Assembly (NCBI GenBank): GCA_934630815.1
Contig: CAKTWI010000009.1
Span: 1 to 64,000, forward strand
Reading direction: 5' to 3'
DNA: 64,000 bases
Source: an uncultured Senegalimassilia sp.
GTDB lineage: Bacteria; Actinomycetota; Coriobacteriia; Coriobacteriales; Eggerthellaceae
The notes under the pieces were generated by a model that was not told where the DNA came from, searched no databases, and worked only from the letters and a program-made list of their open reading frames with translations. Shown one piece after another: positions 50,858-60,543 of this stretch; positions within the stretch are counted from its first letter, which is position 1, and each line of letters opens with the position of its first letter. Position numbers and translations under genes: made by a program.

Positions 50858-52204
50858 CTATTCGCCTTCCATTTCATACAGCAGCGTATCGGTTATAGCG
50901 ACTCGGACGATATGGCCCGGTTCGCCCTTGTCGACATAGGTTACGCCATCGACCTCGGGGGCTTGGCGCATCGCGCGACCGAACAGCTGACCGTCCTCTT
51001 CCCTGCCTTCGATAAGCACGTCCATGGTTTTCCCAACGCGGGAGGCGACGAGCGGCGTGCAAACATCGTCCGCAAGGTCGCGCAACCGTTGCGCGCGGTA
51101 CGTTTTCTCATCGTCATCGACCTGATCGGGCAGATCGTATGCGCGGGTTCCCTCTTCACGAGAGTACGCGAACACGCCGATGTAATCGAAAAAGCCCTCT
51201 TCAACGAAATCACAAAGCTCGTCGAAGTCCTCTTCGGTTTCGCCAGGAAAACCAGCGATAAGCGTGGTGCGCAGCGTTACCTCGGGGACGATGCGGCGAA
51301 TGCGTTCCACCAGCGATTCATATTCTTCGCGCGATCCCTTGCGATGCATGGCCTTCAGGATATTCGGCTGAACATGCTGAAGCGGGATGTCGAAATAAGA
51401 GCAGATATTGTCATGCTCGGCTACGGTTTGCAGCAGCTCGTCGGTGATTCCCTCGGGCTGGATATACATGACGCGGAACCAGGTATCGGCAAATTCATCT
51501 GCAAGCGTTCCTACAAGCCACGCAAGGCTTGACATATCCTCGAAATCCTGACCCCAACGCCCCGTATCCTGGGCGATGAGGACGATTTCCTTAACCCCTT
51601 CGGACACGCGATCGGCTACATCCGCGCGTACGGTTTCGTAGTCGAAGCTGTGATACCTGCCACGAATATAGGGAATGGTGCAATACGAGCAGAAGCGGTC
51701 GCATCCATCCGAAATCTTCACATAAGCTGAAACGGCACGCGAGCCATTGATTGCGATTGCGCCTTCGGGCACGGCTCCGAGCATGGCAGCCTTCATGCGC
51801 TCCAGGTGCGCCTCATCAATGTCAAGAGCCTGGGCGATGACCTGAACGATATCGTCTTCCTTGCTGCACGGAACGAATGCGGAGGCCTCGGAAAGCTCGG
51901 ATTCCAGGTCTTTCCCGTAACGAGCGGGCATGCAGCCGGCGACGATGAGCGCAGCGCCCGCAGCCACGTTGGGCATGCCCGCAACCTCGAAGATGGCTTC
52001 AAGGCTTTCCTCGGTGGCGCTTTGGATGAACGAGCAGGTGTTCACCACCACGGCGTCGGCGGCTTCGGGATCCTGCTCGATCACGAAGCCGCAACGGCTG
52101 AGCTGCGATTGCATGCGCTGGGTATCTACCTCGTTTTTCGCGCAGCCCATGGTGACGAACGCGACGCGAGGGCTCTCGATTTCAAACACGTTTTCGGTTT
52201 CCAC
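50858..52204 (-). CDS. rimO: Ribosomal protein S12 methylthiotransferase
   Basis: A 448-residue radical-SAM enzyme that methylthiolates an aspartate of ribosomal protein S12. The N-terminal UPF0004 domain starts VAFVTMGCAKNEVDTQRM; the radical-SAM motif is CDRFCSYCTIPYIRGRY. A C-terminal TRAM domain ends LPD..., with the GEDGQLFGRAMRQAPEVDGV-like RNA-binding sheet. The start is GTG, with AAGGA five bases upstream. Four bases separate it from pgsA-cinA. Confidence 0.96.
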   Translation of the reverse strand: METENVFEIESPRVAFVTMGCAKNEVDTQRMQSQLSRCGFVIEQDPEAADAVVVNTCSFIQSATEESLEAIFEVAGMPNVAAGAALIVAGCMPARYGKDLESELSEASAFVPCSKEDDIVQVIAQALDIDEAHLERMKAAMLGAVPEGAIAINGSRAVSAYVKISDGCDRFCSYCTIPYIRGRYHSFDYETVRADVADRVSEGVKEIVLIAQDTGRWGQDFEDMSSLAWLVGTLADEFADTWFRVMYIQPEGITDELLQTVAEHDNICSYFDIPLQHVQPNILKAMHRKGSREEYESLVERIRRIVPEVTLRTTLIAGFPGETEEDFDELCDFVEEGFFDYIGVFAYSREEGTRAYDLPDQVDDDEKTYRAQRLRDLADDVCTPLVASRVGKTMDVLIEGREEDGQLFGRAMRQAPEVDGVTYVDKGEPGHIVRVAITDTLLYEMEGE

Positions 52205-52212
52205 GGAAATCC

Positions 52213-52710
52213 TTAGCGATAGTTAACGTACTGGAGCGGCTGGCCGTAATCCTGGCCTTTCAAGAACGCGATAACCTCTTGAAGCGTATCGCGGGAAGCA
52301 GAGGAAACACGCAGCTTATCACCTTCAATGGTGACCTTCACCTTGAGCTTTTGCGCCTTGATATCCTTGTTGATTTTGCCGGCCGTTTCCTTGTCGATGC
52401 CTTCAACGATGGTTGCCGTCTGACGCACGCTTTGACCGGTAGCCGCTTGAGGGTCGCCCCATTTGACGGCGGCCAGATCGATGCCTCGCTTGATGAGCTT
52501 GCTGCCCATGATATCGATCACCTGGCGAGCCACGAAATCGGCAGGAGCCGCCACCGTGATGGTCTTCTTCTGCTTGTCGAGCGACAGCTCGGCGCCGGAG
52601 CCTTTCAGGTCGTAGCGCTGCGTCAGCTCCTTCTTCGCTTGCTGATATGCATTGTCGATTTCCTGCATATCGACGGTGGACACTACATCGAAGCTAGATT
52701 CCTTGGCCAT
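52213..52710 (-). CDS. YajQ-family nucleotide-binding protein
   Basis: A 165-residue protein with two ferredoxin-like domains: ESSFDVVSTVDMQEIDNAYQ at the N-terminus and LRVSSASRDTLQEVIAFLKGQDYGQPLQYVNYR at the C-terminus, both typical of YajQ. Members bind nucleotides, cyclic di-GMP in some species. GAAAGG is eight bases before the ATG. Closely followed by rimO. Confidence 0.95.
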   Translation of the reverse strand: MAKESSFDVVSTVDMQEIDNAYQQAKKELTQRYDLKGSGAELSLDKQKKTITVAAPADFVARQVIDIMGSKLIKRGIDLAAVKWGDPQAATGQSVRQTATIVEGIDKETAGKINKDIKAQKLKVKVTIEGDKLRVSSASRDTLQEVIAFLKGQDYGQPLQYVNYR

Positions 52711-52726
52711 GATGTTTGCCTTTCAA

Positions 52727-54109
52727 CTAGTAAGACGAATACGTTGATGACGAGTACTGGGTTCCCGTTGTGCCAGATCCGGTGCCGCTCGTTGTGGTAG
52801 AACCGGTGCCGGAGGTGTTGACCGACCCGGTCCCCGTCGACGACGTCGAAGAACCGACCGACGAACCGGTGCCGTTAGCTGACTGCGACGAGACACCGCT
52901 TGATGCCGAGTTCGTAGTGGACGAGGTAGACCCGGTGTTGCTCGAGGAGGTGCTGGAGCTATCAAGCCCCTCGACCTTCACATCAGGATGGTCTTTCGCC
53001 CAAGAGGCAAGGTAATCCTTGAAATTCACCGTGGCCGTGGGCATGCCCGTGGTCGCATCGCTGGTGAATTCAACCTCTTTGCCGTCCATGGTTACGGTAA
53101 AGCCGGAAGAAACCCACGTGGCCAAGCTCCAGGTACCGGAAACATCTACCGTTTCATCAACCGGTCCGGTGAGCATCTGCTCGGTTGCCTGGCCGTCCTG
53201 CGTGATGATGACGTAAGCCTGCTGACCCTTGGCCAGCTTGTATTCCACCTTTACGCTCGTAGGCACAGTTGCCGTCGAAGATGCTTTGGCCTCCGAATCG
53301 TTGCTATTGTTACCGTTATCGTTATTGGAGTTTTCCTGGCTAACGCCTGTGCCATCCGCCGAAGTGTCGGTGACACCGGTAATGGGAACCTTGGCCACAT
53401 CCTGCGTGGAGCCGGCACCGCGGTTTCCGAATGCAAGCGCCACGATGATGACGAGCAGCAGCAAGATAATCACGATGACCGCGACATAGGGCAATCGCGC
53501 TTGCATCCCGCGACCCGCATTGTTCTGCGAACCGGAATAGAAATTGGTGAACTGCGTGGTGACAGCGCCGCCGAAATGGTTGGAGCGACGGCTTTCGTTC
53601 TCGGCGCGTGCCGCTCGCGAAGCAAGCGACTCGCGATATTCTCGTTGCGGCTGCTGCTCACGACGCGGCATACGCTGCGTGCCCTGGCGCTGACCTCGCT
53701 GGGTGCGCTGCGAACGACGACCATCGCCGGAGCGGTCTTCACTGTAGCGCGATGAGCGCTGCGAACCTTGCCCACGACCATCATGGCGCCCGTCGCCGCG
53801 CGACACCGACCTACGACCCGAAACATGCGCCGGCGAATCGGATTCGCCACGGGTTCGTCCAACCTGATAGGCGTATGCATCGTCGAGATACATACGCGTG
53901 ATGTCGGCAGGGTTGAGCCCAACCAATTTCGCATATGCGTTCACCATATTGCGCGTGTAGCCGCGCGCAGGCAAACGGGAAAAATCATTGTTCTCGAGGG
54001 CGCGGAGGATGTCGGGGCGGATGCGCAGCCGACGAGCGGCCGACTGCACGTCGTAGCCCTTCCGCTCGCGCGCTTCGCGCAATACGGTGCCGAATGAAAC
54101 CTGGCCCAT
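52727..54109 (-). CDS. RodZ-like membrane protein with N-terminal HTH and Ser/Thr/Gly-rich tail
   Basis: A 460-residue protein. Residues 5-75 are a helix-turn-helix of the RodZ type (LREARERKGYDVQSAARRLRIRPDILRALE, then RGYTRNMVNAYAKLVGL). A long Arg/Gln/Ser-rich cytoplasmic linker follows, one membrane helix at about 210-232, and a DUF4115-like extracytoplasmic domain. About 85 low-complexity residues of Ser, Thr and Gly form the tail, a likely wall-spanning or glycosylated stretch. RodZ proteins link MreB to the membrane, but no mreB is seen here. Its place next to ftsK, pgsA and cinA matches ymfM of Bacillus. Confidence 0.85.
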   Translation of the reverse strand: MGQVSFGTVLREARERKGYDVQSAARRLRIRPDILRALENNDFSRLPARGYTRNMVNAYAKLVGLNPADITRMYLDDAYAYQVGRTRGESDSPAHVSGRRSVSRGDGRHDGRGQGSQRSSRYSEDRSGDGRRSQRTQRGQRQGTQRMPRREQQPQREYRESLASRAARAENESRRSNHFGGAVTTQFTNFYSGSQNNAGRGMQARLPYVAVIVIILLLLVIIVALAFGNRGAGSTQDVAKVPITGVTDTSADGTGVSQENSNNDNGNNSNDSEAKASSTATVPTSVKVEYKLAKGQQAYVIITQDGQATEQMLTGPVDETVDVSGTWSLATWVSSGFTVTMDGKEVEFTSDATTGMPTATVNFKDYLASWAKDHPDVKVEGLDSSSTSSSNTGSTSSTTNSASSGVSSQSANGTGSSVGSSTSSTGTGSVNTSGTGSTTTSGTGSGTTGTQYSSSTYSSY

Positions 54110-54121
54110 GCCTTCTCCTTA

Positions 54122-56599
54122 TTAATTGTCGTCGTCATGTTGCTCGAACGCTTTGAGCGTTTCGAGCTCCATGGCATCGACGAGCACTTCTCTGGGCTTG
54201 CTGCCGTTCGGAGGACCGACGACGCCCTTATCTTCCAACATATCCATTATACGCCCGGCGCGGGAGTATCCCACTTTGAGGCGACGCTGGATATTGGACG
54301 TGGAACCCAAGCCGCTGGACACCACCAACTCGGCCGCCTCCCAAATGAGCGGATCGTCATCGGCGCAGGTGCCGCCGCTGGCATCCGAGGGGCACGATCC
54401 CAACGTGATTAGATTGGTGGATAAGATCTCGGAATGATACTCCGGCTCGCCCTGACTGCGCAACTTCTCCACAACCGCGTTAATCTCGTCCTCGGATACG
54501 TAACAGCCCTGGATACGCATAGGCTTTGCGTACTCAGGCTTGCTCAGGAGCAGGTCACCTAGGCCGATAAGATTTTCCGCGCCCGGCGTATCCAGGATAA
54601 CGCGGCTGTCGATACCGCTTGCCACGTTGAAGGCGATGCGGTTCGTGATGTTTGCCTTGATAAGGCCCGTGACCACGTTGGTGGAGGGACGCTGAGTGGC
54701 GACGATCAGGTGAATGCCGGCAGCGCGCGCTAGCTGGGCGATGCGGCTAATGGAGAACTCTACCTCCTTGCCGACGTTCATCATAAGGTCGGCAAGCTCG
54801 TCGATGATGATGACGATATAGGGCAACTCGTCGCCAAGCTCGTTTTCGGGCAGCTCCTCCCCTGCTTCCTGCGCGGCCTTCGCTTCGGCCTGCGCCGCCT
54901 GCACCTTGGCATTGTACTGGCCGATGTTGCGCGCGCCTACCTTCGAAAACACCTTCAAGCGGCGTTCCATTTCCGCAACGCCCCAGCTCAAAGCGCTTGC
55001 CGCTTCCTTGGGCTCGGTGACAACGGGAACGTACAGATGCGGGATGCCGTTATAGGGCGTGAACTCGACGCGCTTCGGGTCGATCATGATGAAACGCACC
55101 TCAGACGGAGTTGCCCGCATGAGGATGGACATGATCATCGCGTTGATGGAAACCGACTTACCGGAACCAGTGGTGCCGCCGATAAGCAGATGGGGCATCT
55201 TCGCAAGGTCGGAAACAATGCAGTGGCCTTCGACGTCCTTGCCGATAGCGATCTGCAAAGGACCGGGGGCTGCGTCCTTGATGACATCGCCGAGCAGTAC
55301 CGTCTGGCGAGTACGGTTAGGCACCTCGATGCCGACGTAATTGGTACCGGGAATAGGCGCGAAGATGCGCACGCCGGGCGCGGCGAGCGCCAACGCGATA
55401 TCGTCTTCAAGCGCAGTGACGCGGCTGACGCGCACGCCTGCCGGAAGGTCCACTTTGAACAAGGTGACCGTCGGACCGGCAACCCAGCCCACCACCTTGG
55501 CCATGATATTGAAGTCTTCAAGCGTTTCCTGCAGGCAGGCGCCGGTTTCCTGAAGCTCCGAATCGGTCGCCAGGTCCTTTTCTGGATCGGTTGACGTGGC
55601 AAGAAGATCGAACGGCGGAAGTTCGAAACCCTGCTCGGGGCGTGGAGTGGCAACCGGCGTGGCCGCCTTAGAAGGCTTTTTCGGCATGGTCGGCGCAGCA
55701 GCACGCTCGATAGGCTTGCGGCGCCCTAGTTTACGCGTGATGGTTTCAGGTGCGTTGTTCGCGTCCTTACCAGCAGCGTCGTCCGTCGCGATTGCGACGG
55801 CGCTGCCGTGTCGGCGATTCGAAGGCGCAGACTGCTTGAGCGCTTGGGTTTTAGCAGTTTCAAGCTCATCGAGCTCGGCTTCATCGACGGCTTTCGCCTT
55901 CGAACGGGAAACCCCGGCGAAGGCTGGCGGCGGGACCACGCCATGCTCGCGCTCGTCGGCTTCTTCTCGAGCTGCAGCCAGCGCGCGCAGCTTCTCCACG
56001 ATGCTGGATACGGAGAAGCCGATGACGATCAGCCCGGCAATCGCAAGGCCGAACAACACGATCGCCGATATCACCTTACCGAACAACGTCAGGCCGCACC
56101 ATGCGATACCCGCACCGATATAGCCCCCGCGCGCGGAAAGCTGATCAGCCAAGAACAGGTTGTCCGTTGCGTCAGGGGCGGCTTCGGGCGTGAACAACGC
56201 CAACAGGGAAAGCACCGCAACGAACAACATGGCCAAACCCACTGAAACACGCAGAGGGACGCCCTCCTTGTCGATGCGTACGAGACAACTTGCCCCGATT
56301 GCCACCAGGAAAAACGGCAGCAGATACGCGCCGATACCCAAGCACAGATGCAAAAGCTGTGACACGAAGGAGGTGATGAGCGCATCGGTGGGAACGACAG
56401 CGGCGACGAACAAAACGATGCCCAACAACGTTACGGCAACACCGGTGATGTCGCGCTTGGTGCGCTCATCGAGGATCTGCGGTTGAGCGGGAGCCGATGC
56501 TGCCTGTTTGGCAGCGCGTTTCTGCGCAGGGCTTGCGGCTTTGGATTTGCCAGCGGCCTTTTTAGATGAGGTTGATTTGTTCGAAGCAGTTCGGGCCAC
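54122..56599 (-). CDS. ftsK: DNA translocase FtsK/SpoIIIE
   Basis: An 825-residue septal DNA pump. Lys/Ala/Ser-rich N-terminus, four membrane helices (about 50-210), a charged linker, then the motor domain with Walker A GGTTGSGKS (Lys481) and Walker B IVIIIDELADLMM. The C-terminal gamma winged-helix domain (SSGLGSTSNIQRRLKVGYSRAGRIMDMLED) reads polar DNA motifs. The GTG at 56599 is chosen because AAAGGGG precedes it; the open frame continues another 21 codons. Relevant to the candidate dif site at 36414. Confidence 0.95.
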   Translation of the reverse strand: MARTASNKSTSSKKAAGKSKAASPAQKRAAKQAASAPAQPQILDERTKRDITGVAVTLLGIVLFVAAVVPTDALITSFVSQLLHLCLGIGAYLLPFFLVAIGASCLVRIDKEGVPLRVSVGLAMLFVAVLSLLALFTPEAAPDATDNLFLADQLSARGGYIGAGIAWCGLTLFGKVISAIVLFGLAIAGLIVIGFSVSSIVEKLRALAAAREEADEREHGVVPPPAFAGVSRSKAKAVDEAELDELETAKTQALKQSAPSNRRHGSAVAIATDDAAGKDANNAPETITRKLGRRKPIERAAAPTMPKKPSKAATPVATPRPEQGFELPPFDLLATSTDPEKDLATDSELQETGACLQETLEDFNIMAKVVGWVAGPTVTLFKVDLPAGVRVSRVTALEDDIALALAAPGVRIFAPIPGTNYVGIEVPNRTRQTVLLGDVIKDAAPGPLQIAIGKDVEGHCIVSDLAKMPHLLIGGTTGSGKSVSINAMIMSILMRATPSEVRFIMIDPKRVEFTPYNGIPHLYVPVVTEPKEAASALSWGVAEMERRLKVFSKVGARNIGQYNAKVQAAQAEAKAAQEAGEELPENELGDELPYIVIIIDELADLMMNVGKEVEFSISRIAQLARAAGIHLIVATQRPSTNVVTGLIKANITNRIAFNVASGIDSRVILDTPGAENLIGLGDLLLSKPEYAKPMRIQGCYVSEDEINAVVEKLRSQGEPEYHSEILSTNLITLGSCPSDASGGTCADDDPLIWEAAELVVSSGLGSTSNIQRRLKVGYSRAGRIMDMLEDKGVVGPPNGSKPREVLVDAMELETLKAFEQHDDDN

Positions 56600-56705
56600 G
56601 CCCTCCCCTTTCGTGCTAAAGCGTTTCAGCAGTTGTGCGAGCAAGCGAGCACCTGCGCGCAATGCAACGCAGGTGCTCGTGAACAGATTCTTGTGTGCGG
56701 CGATG

Positions 56706-58553
56706 TTAGATGTCCAGCAGGTTCACCACCGTCATGGGACGGGTTTTCGTGCGCTCCCAAAGCAGGGAAAGCAGAGCATCGCGGGCGGCCTTCTTGAGCT
56801 CCTTACCCGAAGCACCCTTGGACAACGCCCGGGTCAGCGCGTTTTTGACGCACTTCTCGCACTCCTGGACCAGATAGCCATCGTCTCCGCCGGTGATACC
56901 GTGCATCTCAACCTGAACGTTGCCGGCAACGGCCTTCTTGCGACCGGAAACCGCTGCCGCGATGGCAGCGAAGCCCTGTGCGGAAAGCGCCGTGCGCTCT
57001 TCGAGCACCTGCTCGGAGGTATCGCCGACCGACAGGCCGTCGACCAAAACGATGCCGGACTGAACGAACTCACCATGCTTGACGCCCTTCGTGGACAGTT
57101 CCAGGCTCTCGCCGTTTTCGCAGATGAACACGTTTTCAGCAGGAACGCCGACAGCCTCAGCCAAACGTGCATGAGCGCGAAGATGCGTGGCCTCGCCGTG
57201 CACCGGCATGAACGCCTTGGGCTGCACGATGGTCAACATGATCTTCAGCTCCTCTGCCGATGCATGACCCGACACATGCACGCGGGCACGAGACTTGTCA
57301 TACACATCGGCGCCGATCTTGGCCAAGGAGTTGACCACCTTCGTGACGGCCTTTTCGTTACCGGGAACCGGCGTTGCCGAGATGATGACGGTGTCTCCCG
57401 CTTCCATATCAATGGTCTTATGCTCGCCTGCGGCGATACGGGCAAGAGCCGACAGCGGCTCGCCCTGGCTGCCCGTGCACATGATGACCACCTGCTCGGG
57501 CGGGATGCCCTTCAGGTCGTACGCATCGATGATGTCCTGGTCGGAGATCTTCAGATATCCGAGCTTGCGAGCGATATCGGTGTTCTGCACCATGGAACGT
57601 CCGGTGACAACCACCTTGCGCCCGTTTGCCACGGCGGCATCGCAGATCTGCTGCAGGCGATGGATATGGCTGGCGAACGACGCGATGATGACGCGGCCCT
57701 TCGCCTGAGCGATGATGCGTTGAAGCTCCTTGCCCACTTCCGCCTCACTGGGGGTGAAGTTGGGGTTGGTGGCGTTCGTGGAATCCGACATCATCAGGTC
57801 CACGCCCTCGTCGGCGAAGCGCGCTAGCGCGCCAAAGTCGGTGTGCACGCCGTCGATGGGGGTTTGGTCGAGCTTGAAGTCGCCCGTGTGCAGCACGTTG
57901 CCTGCGGGGCTGCGGAAAAAGACGCCCACGGCACCAGGGATGGAGTGGTTCACGGCGAAGAACTCGGCCGTGATGCAGCCCAGGTTCACCTTGTCTCTCG
58001 GCTTGATTTCCACAAGCTTGGCGTTTTTGATTCGGTGCTCCTTGAACTTGCCTTCGATCAGGCCCAAGGTCATCTTCGTACCGTAGATGGGCACCTGACG
58101 ATCAAGATCCTTGATCAAATAAGGCAAGGAGCCCGTATGATCCTCATGGCCGTGCGTGATCACGATGCCGCGCAGCTTGTCGGCATGCTGCAGCACATAC
58201 GTGTAATCAGGCAGGATAAGGTCGACGCCGGGATGGTTATCGTCGGGGAACATCAGGCCAGCATCGTCAAGCACCATGTCGCCCTTGCATTCGAACACGG
58301 TCATGTTCTTGCCGATGGCGTCAAGGCCACCGAGCGGGATGATCTTCAGCGTGGCTCCACGGTCTTTTTTCGAGGAGTCGAAGGAGCGCTTACGAGAACG
58401 CGGACGCTTACGGCCCTGATCGGCGTTGCCCTCTTTCGTAAGCTTGGGGCGTTCAAGGTCAAGCTTGACGTGCTTGACCGTTTGCGTGCTTTTGCCGCTG
58501 TTCTCAGGGCGCACGTCACCATTGCGCTTTGAACGCTGTTCGTTTTGATCCAT
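56706..58553 (-). CDS. rnj: Ribonuclease J
   Basis: A 615-residue metallo-beta-lactamase/beta-CASP ribonuclease. The zinc-binding signature THGHEDHTG is near residue 132, SDSTNA and ATHLRAHARLA lie in the beta-CASP part, and the C-terminal domain closes with LLWERTKTRPMTVVNLLDI. The first 60 residues are a basic, disordered extension (KRPRSRKRS). It acts as a 5'-exo and endoribonuclease in mRNA decay and rRNA maturation. AAGGAAA precedes the ATG. It follows dapA on the same strand, as in many Gram-positives. Confidence 0.96.
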   Translation of the reverse strand: MDQNEQRSKRNGDVRPENSGKSTQTVKHVKLDLERPKLTKEGNADQGRKRPRSRKRSFDSSKKDRGATLKIIPLGGLDAIGKNMTVFECKGDMVLDDAGLMFPDDNHPGVDLILPDYTYVLQHADKLRGIVITHGHEDHTGSLPYLIKDLDRQVPIYGTKMTLGLIEGKFKEHRIKNAKLVEIKPRDKVNLGCITAEFFAVNHSIPGAVGVFFRSPAGNVLHTGDFKLDQTPIDGVHTDFGALARFADEGVDLMMSDSTNATNPNFTPSEAEVGKELQRIIAQAKGRVIIASFASHIHRLQQICDAAVANGRKVVVTGRSMVQNTDIARKLGYLKISDQDIIDAYDLKGIPPEQVVIMCTGSQGEPLSALARIAAGEHKTIDMEAGDTVIISATPVPGNEKAVTKVVNSLAKIGADVYDKSRARVHVSGHASAEELKIMLTIVQPKAFMPVHGEATHLRAHARLAEAVGVPAENVFICENGESLELSTKGVKHGEFVQSGIVLVDGLSVGDTSEQVLEERTALSAQGFAAIAAAVSGRKKAVAGNVQVEMHGITGGDDGYLVQECEKCVKNALTRALSKGASGKELKKAARDALLSLLWERTKTRPMTVVNLLDI

Positions 58554-58623
58554 GTATTGATTTCCTTACTGCCAACATACAGCAGGGCCGCATGGATTGG
58601 AGCGGCCCTGCTGCGTATCCTGG

Positions 58624-59514
58624 CTACAGGACGCCGACCTCGCGCATAGCGCGCTCAAGCTCGGCGGACTGCTCGGCAGTGGCATCGACCAGCGGCAGGC
58701 GCACTCCGCCTACCGGGAAACCGGCCAATTTCAGTGCCTCTTTGACCAGGATGGGGTTCGCTGTCTTGAACAGCCCTTCCATGAGGGGCATGAGGCGTTC
58801 GTTCGCAGCGGCGGCTTCTTCCCACTTGCCGGCTGCGCACAGCTCCACGATCTCCTTCATTCGAGCAGGAGCAACGTTTCCGATGGTGGAGATAACGCCC
58901 ACGCCACCCAGTTTCATAATGTCCAAGGTTGCCGAATCGTCGCCGGAGTATACGCAAAAACCTTCAGGCGCGCCCTCTACGATGGCCTTCACCTGATCGA
59001 AGTTTCCGGAAGCTTCCTTGATGGCAACCACGTTATCCAGATCATGCGCAAGACGCAGCGAGGTTTCTGCGGTCATGTTCACCGCGCAACGTCCCGGGAT
59101 GTTGTACAGGATGATCGGCAGCTCGACCGAACGCGCAATGGTGCTGAAATGCTGATACAAGCCCTCTTGCGGAGGCTTGTTGTAGTACGGCACGACGCAC
59201 ATGAAGCCGTCAACGCCAAGCTTGGCAACATCGTTTGCGAAGCCGACCGTGTCAGCCGTGCAGTTGTCGCCGACGTTGGCGATGACCGGGATACGGCCAT
59301 CAACCGCAGCTACTACGGCCTTGAACAGCTCGATCTTGTCCGGATAGAACACCGTGGGAGATTCGCCCGTGGTGCCGTTGATGATCAGCGAGTCGGCGCC
59401 GCCCTTTACCAAACGGTCAGCAAGCTCCTGAGCACGATCGAGATCGAGATCGAGATTGTCCTTCATGGGCGTGACCATGGCCGGGATCATGCGGCCGAAA
59501 CGAGGATTTCCCAT
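58624..59514 (-). CDS. dapA: 4-hydroxy-tetrahydrodipicolinate synthase
   Basis: A 296-residue class I aldolase that condenses pyruvate and aspartate semialdehyde. Signatures: IINGTTGESPTV, VPYYNKPPQEGLYQHF, ILYNIPGRCAVNM and the Schiff-base lysine in VAIKEASGNF. The ATG at 59514 (MGNPRFGRMIPAMVTPM) follows AAAGGTG; the upstream open frame is not DapA-like. dapB lies 191 bases upstream on the same strand. Confidence 0.97.
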   Translation of the reverse strand: MGNPRFGRMIPAMVTPMKDNLDLDLDRAQELADRLVKGGADSLIINGTTGESPTVFYPDKIELFKAVVAAVDGRIPVIANVGDNCTADTVGFANDVAKLGVDGFMCVVPYYNKPPQEGLYQHFSTIARSVELPIILYNIPGRCAVNMTAETSLRLAHDLDNVVAIKEASGNFDQVKAIVEGAPEGFCVYSGDDSATLDIMKLGGVGVISTIGNVAPARMKEIVELCAAGKWEEAAAANERLMPLMEGLFKTANPILVKEALKLAGFPVGGVRLPLVDATAEQSAELERAMREVGVL

Positions 59515-59590
59515 CGTTGGCACCTTTCTGTACAAGCATGGTTCGACACCATGCACCTGAATCGCATAATGCAACTTCGCCATATTATGC

Positions 59591-59614
59591 CACGGCACCC
59601 CGAAGGGCGCCGTG
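59591..59614. terminator. Stable hairpin between dapB and dapA
   Basis: Minus-strand CACGGCGCCC-TTCG-GGGTGCCGTG, ten pairs with a UUCG loop. Without a T run it may stabilise or attenuate the dapB-dapA transcript rather than end it. Nothing else is seen in 59515-59705. Confidence 0.45.
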
Positions 59615-59705
59615 AAGTCATTAAATTGTCACGCTCAAGAAACAATTGTTGCCGCCTAGGTGGTAATTCCTGCCATAAGCGGCAAAAGGCTAGCTTGGCG
59701 TGCGG

Positions 59706-60473
59706 CTATTCCATGAAGTTCTCAAGCCCGACGATAAGGCCCTGTCGCTCGCCGACGCTTCGGATGCCCAGCAGCACGCCAGGCATGTACGAGGTGCGAT
59801 CCCAGGAATCGTGACGGATGGTAAGGGTCTGACCCATGGAGCCGAACACTACTTCCTGGCTAGCCACATATCCCATGGAGCGAACGGAATGCACGGGCAC
59901 GCCTTCCACCAGCGCGCCGCGAGCGCCTTCGCAATCTGCAATCTCGGTCTCCTTGCCGGGCGCTGCGCTTTGACGGCCATCGCGGGCCTCGGAAATGATC
60001 TGCGCCGTGCGCACGGCGGTTCCGGAAGGAGCATCCTTCTTATTGCAGTGGTGGAACTCGAGCACTTCGGCTTCGGGGAAGAACGGCGCGGCGGCTTTTG
60101 CGAATTGCATCATGAGCACGGCTCCGGTGGTGAAGTTCGGAGCATAGAACAAGCAGGTTCCCTCAGGGGCAAGGGCGGCAAGCTCCTCGAGCTTGTCGTT
60201 GGCAAGACCCGTGGTGCCCACCACGCAATCGATGCCTGCCGCAAGGGCGACGCGAAGATTGCCCTCGACAACGGAAGGCTGCGTGAAATCGACGAGCACA
60301 TCGAACCCGCCGGCATGCACGGCCTGCTCGACCGTTTCATACACTGCGAAAACCTTCGAAGAGCCATGCGGGTCGATTCCGCAGGTTACCTGCATATCAT
60401 CGGCAGCGGTGACGGCATCGACCACGGCTGAACCCATACGTCCGGCAAAACCGGAAACGGCAACGTTGATCAT
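59706..60473 (-). CDS. dapB: 4-hydroxy-tetrahydrodipicolinate reductase
   Basis: A 255-residue NAD(P)H-dependent reductase, the step after DapA. The nucleotide-binding loop is VSGFAGRMGSAV. DFTQPSVVEGNLRVAL, VVGTTGL and APNFTTGAVLM follow, and the catalytic EFHHCNKKDAPSGTA. AAGGAGGAG precedes the ATG at 60473; a longer frame is discarded. It is 70 bases after pnp on the same strand. Confidence 0.97.
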   Translation of the reverse strand: MINVAVSGFAGRMGSAVVDAVTAADDMQVTCGIDPHGSSKVFAVYETVEQAVHAGGFDVLVDFTQPSVVEGNLRVALAAGIDCVVGTTGLANDKLEELAALAPEGTCLFYAPNFTTGAVLMMQFAKAAAPFFPEAEVLEFHHCNKKDAPSGTAVRTAQIISEARDGRQSAAPGKETEIADCEGARGALVEGVPVHSVRSMGYVASQEVVFGSMGQTLTIRHDSWDRTSYMPGVLLGIRSVGERQGLIVGLENFME

Positions 60474-60543
60474 GTTGAAGCTCCTCCTTAGAAAAGATGG
60501 CGGCCTAGGGGCGGCCGCCATCGATACCTATCGCATATAAGGC

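Noticed and set aside
59515-59705. Lysine riboswitch before dapA
   Set aside because: Only one ten-pair hairpin is visible. The gap is too short and lacks the conserved multi-helix core of the lysine riboswitch.
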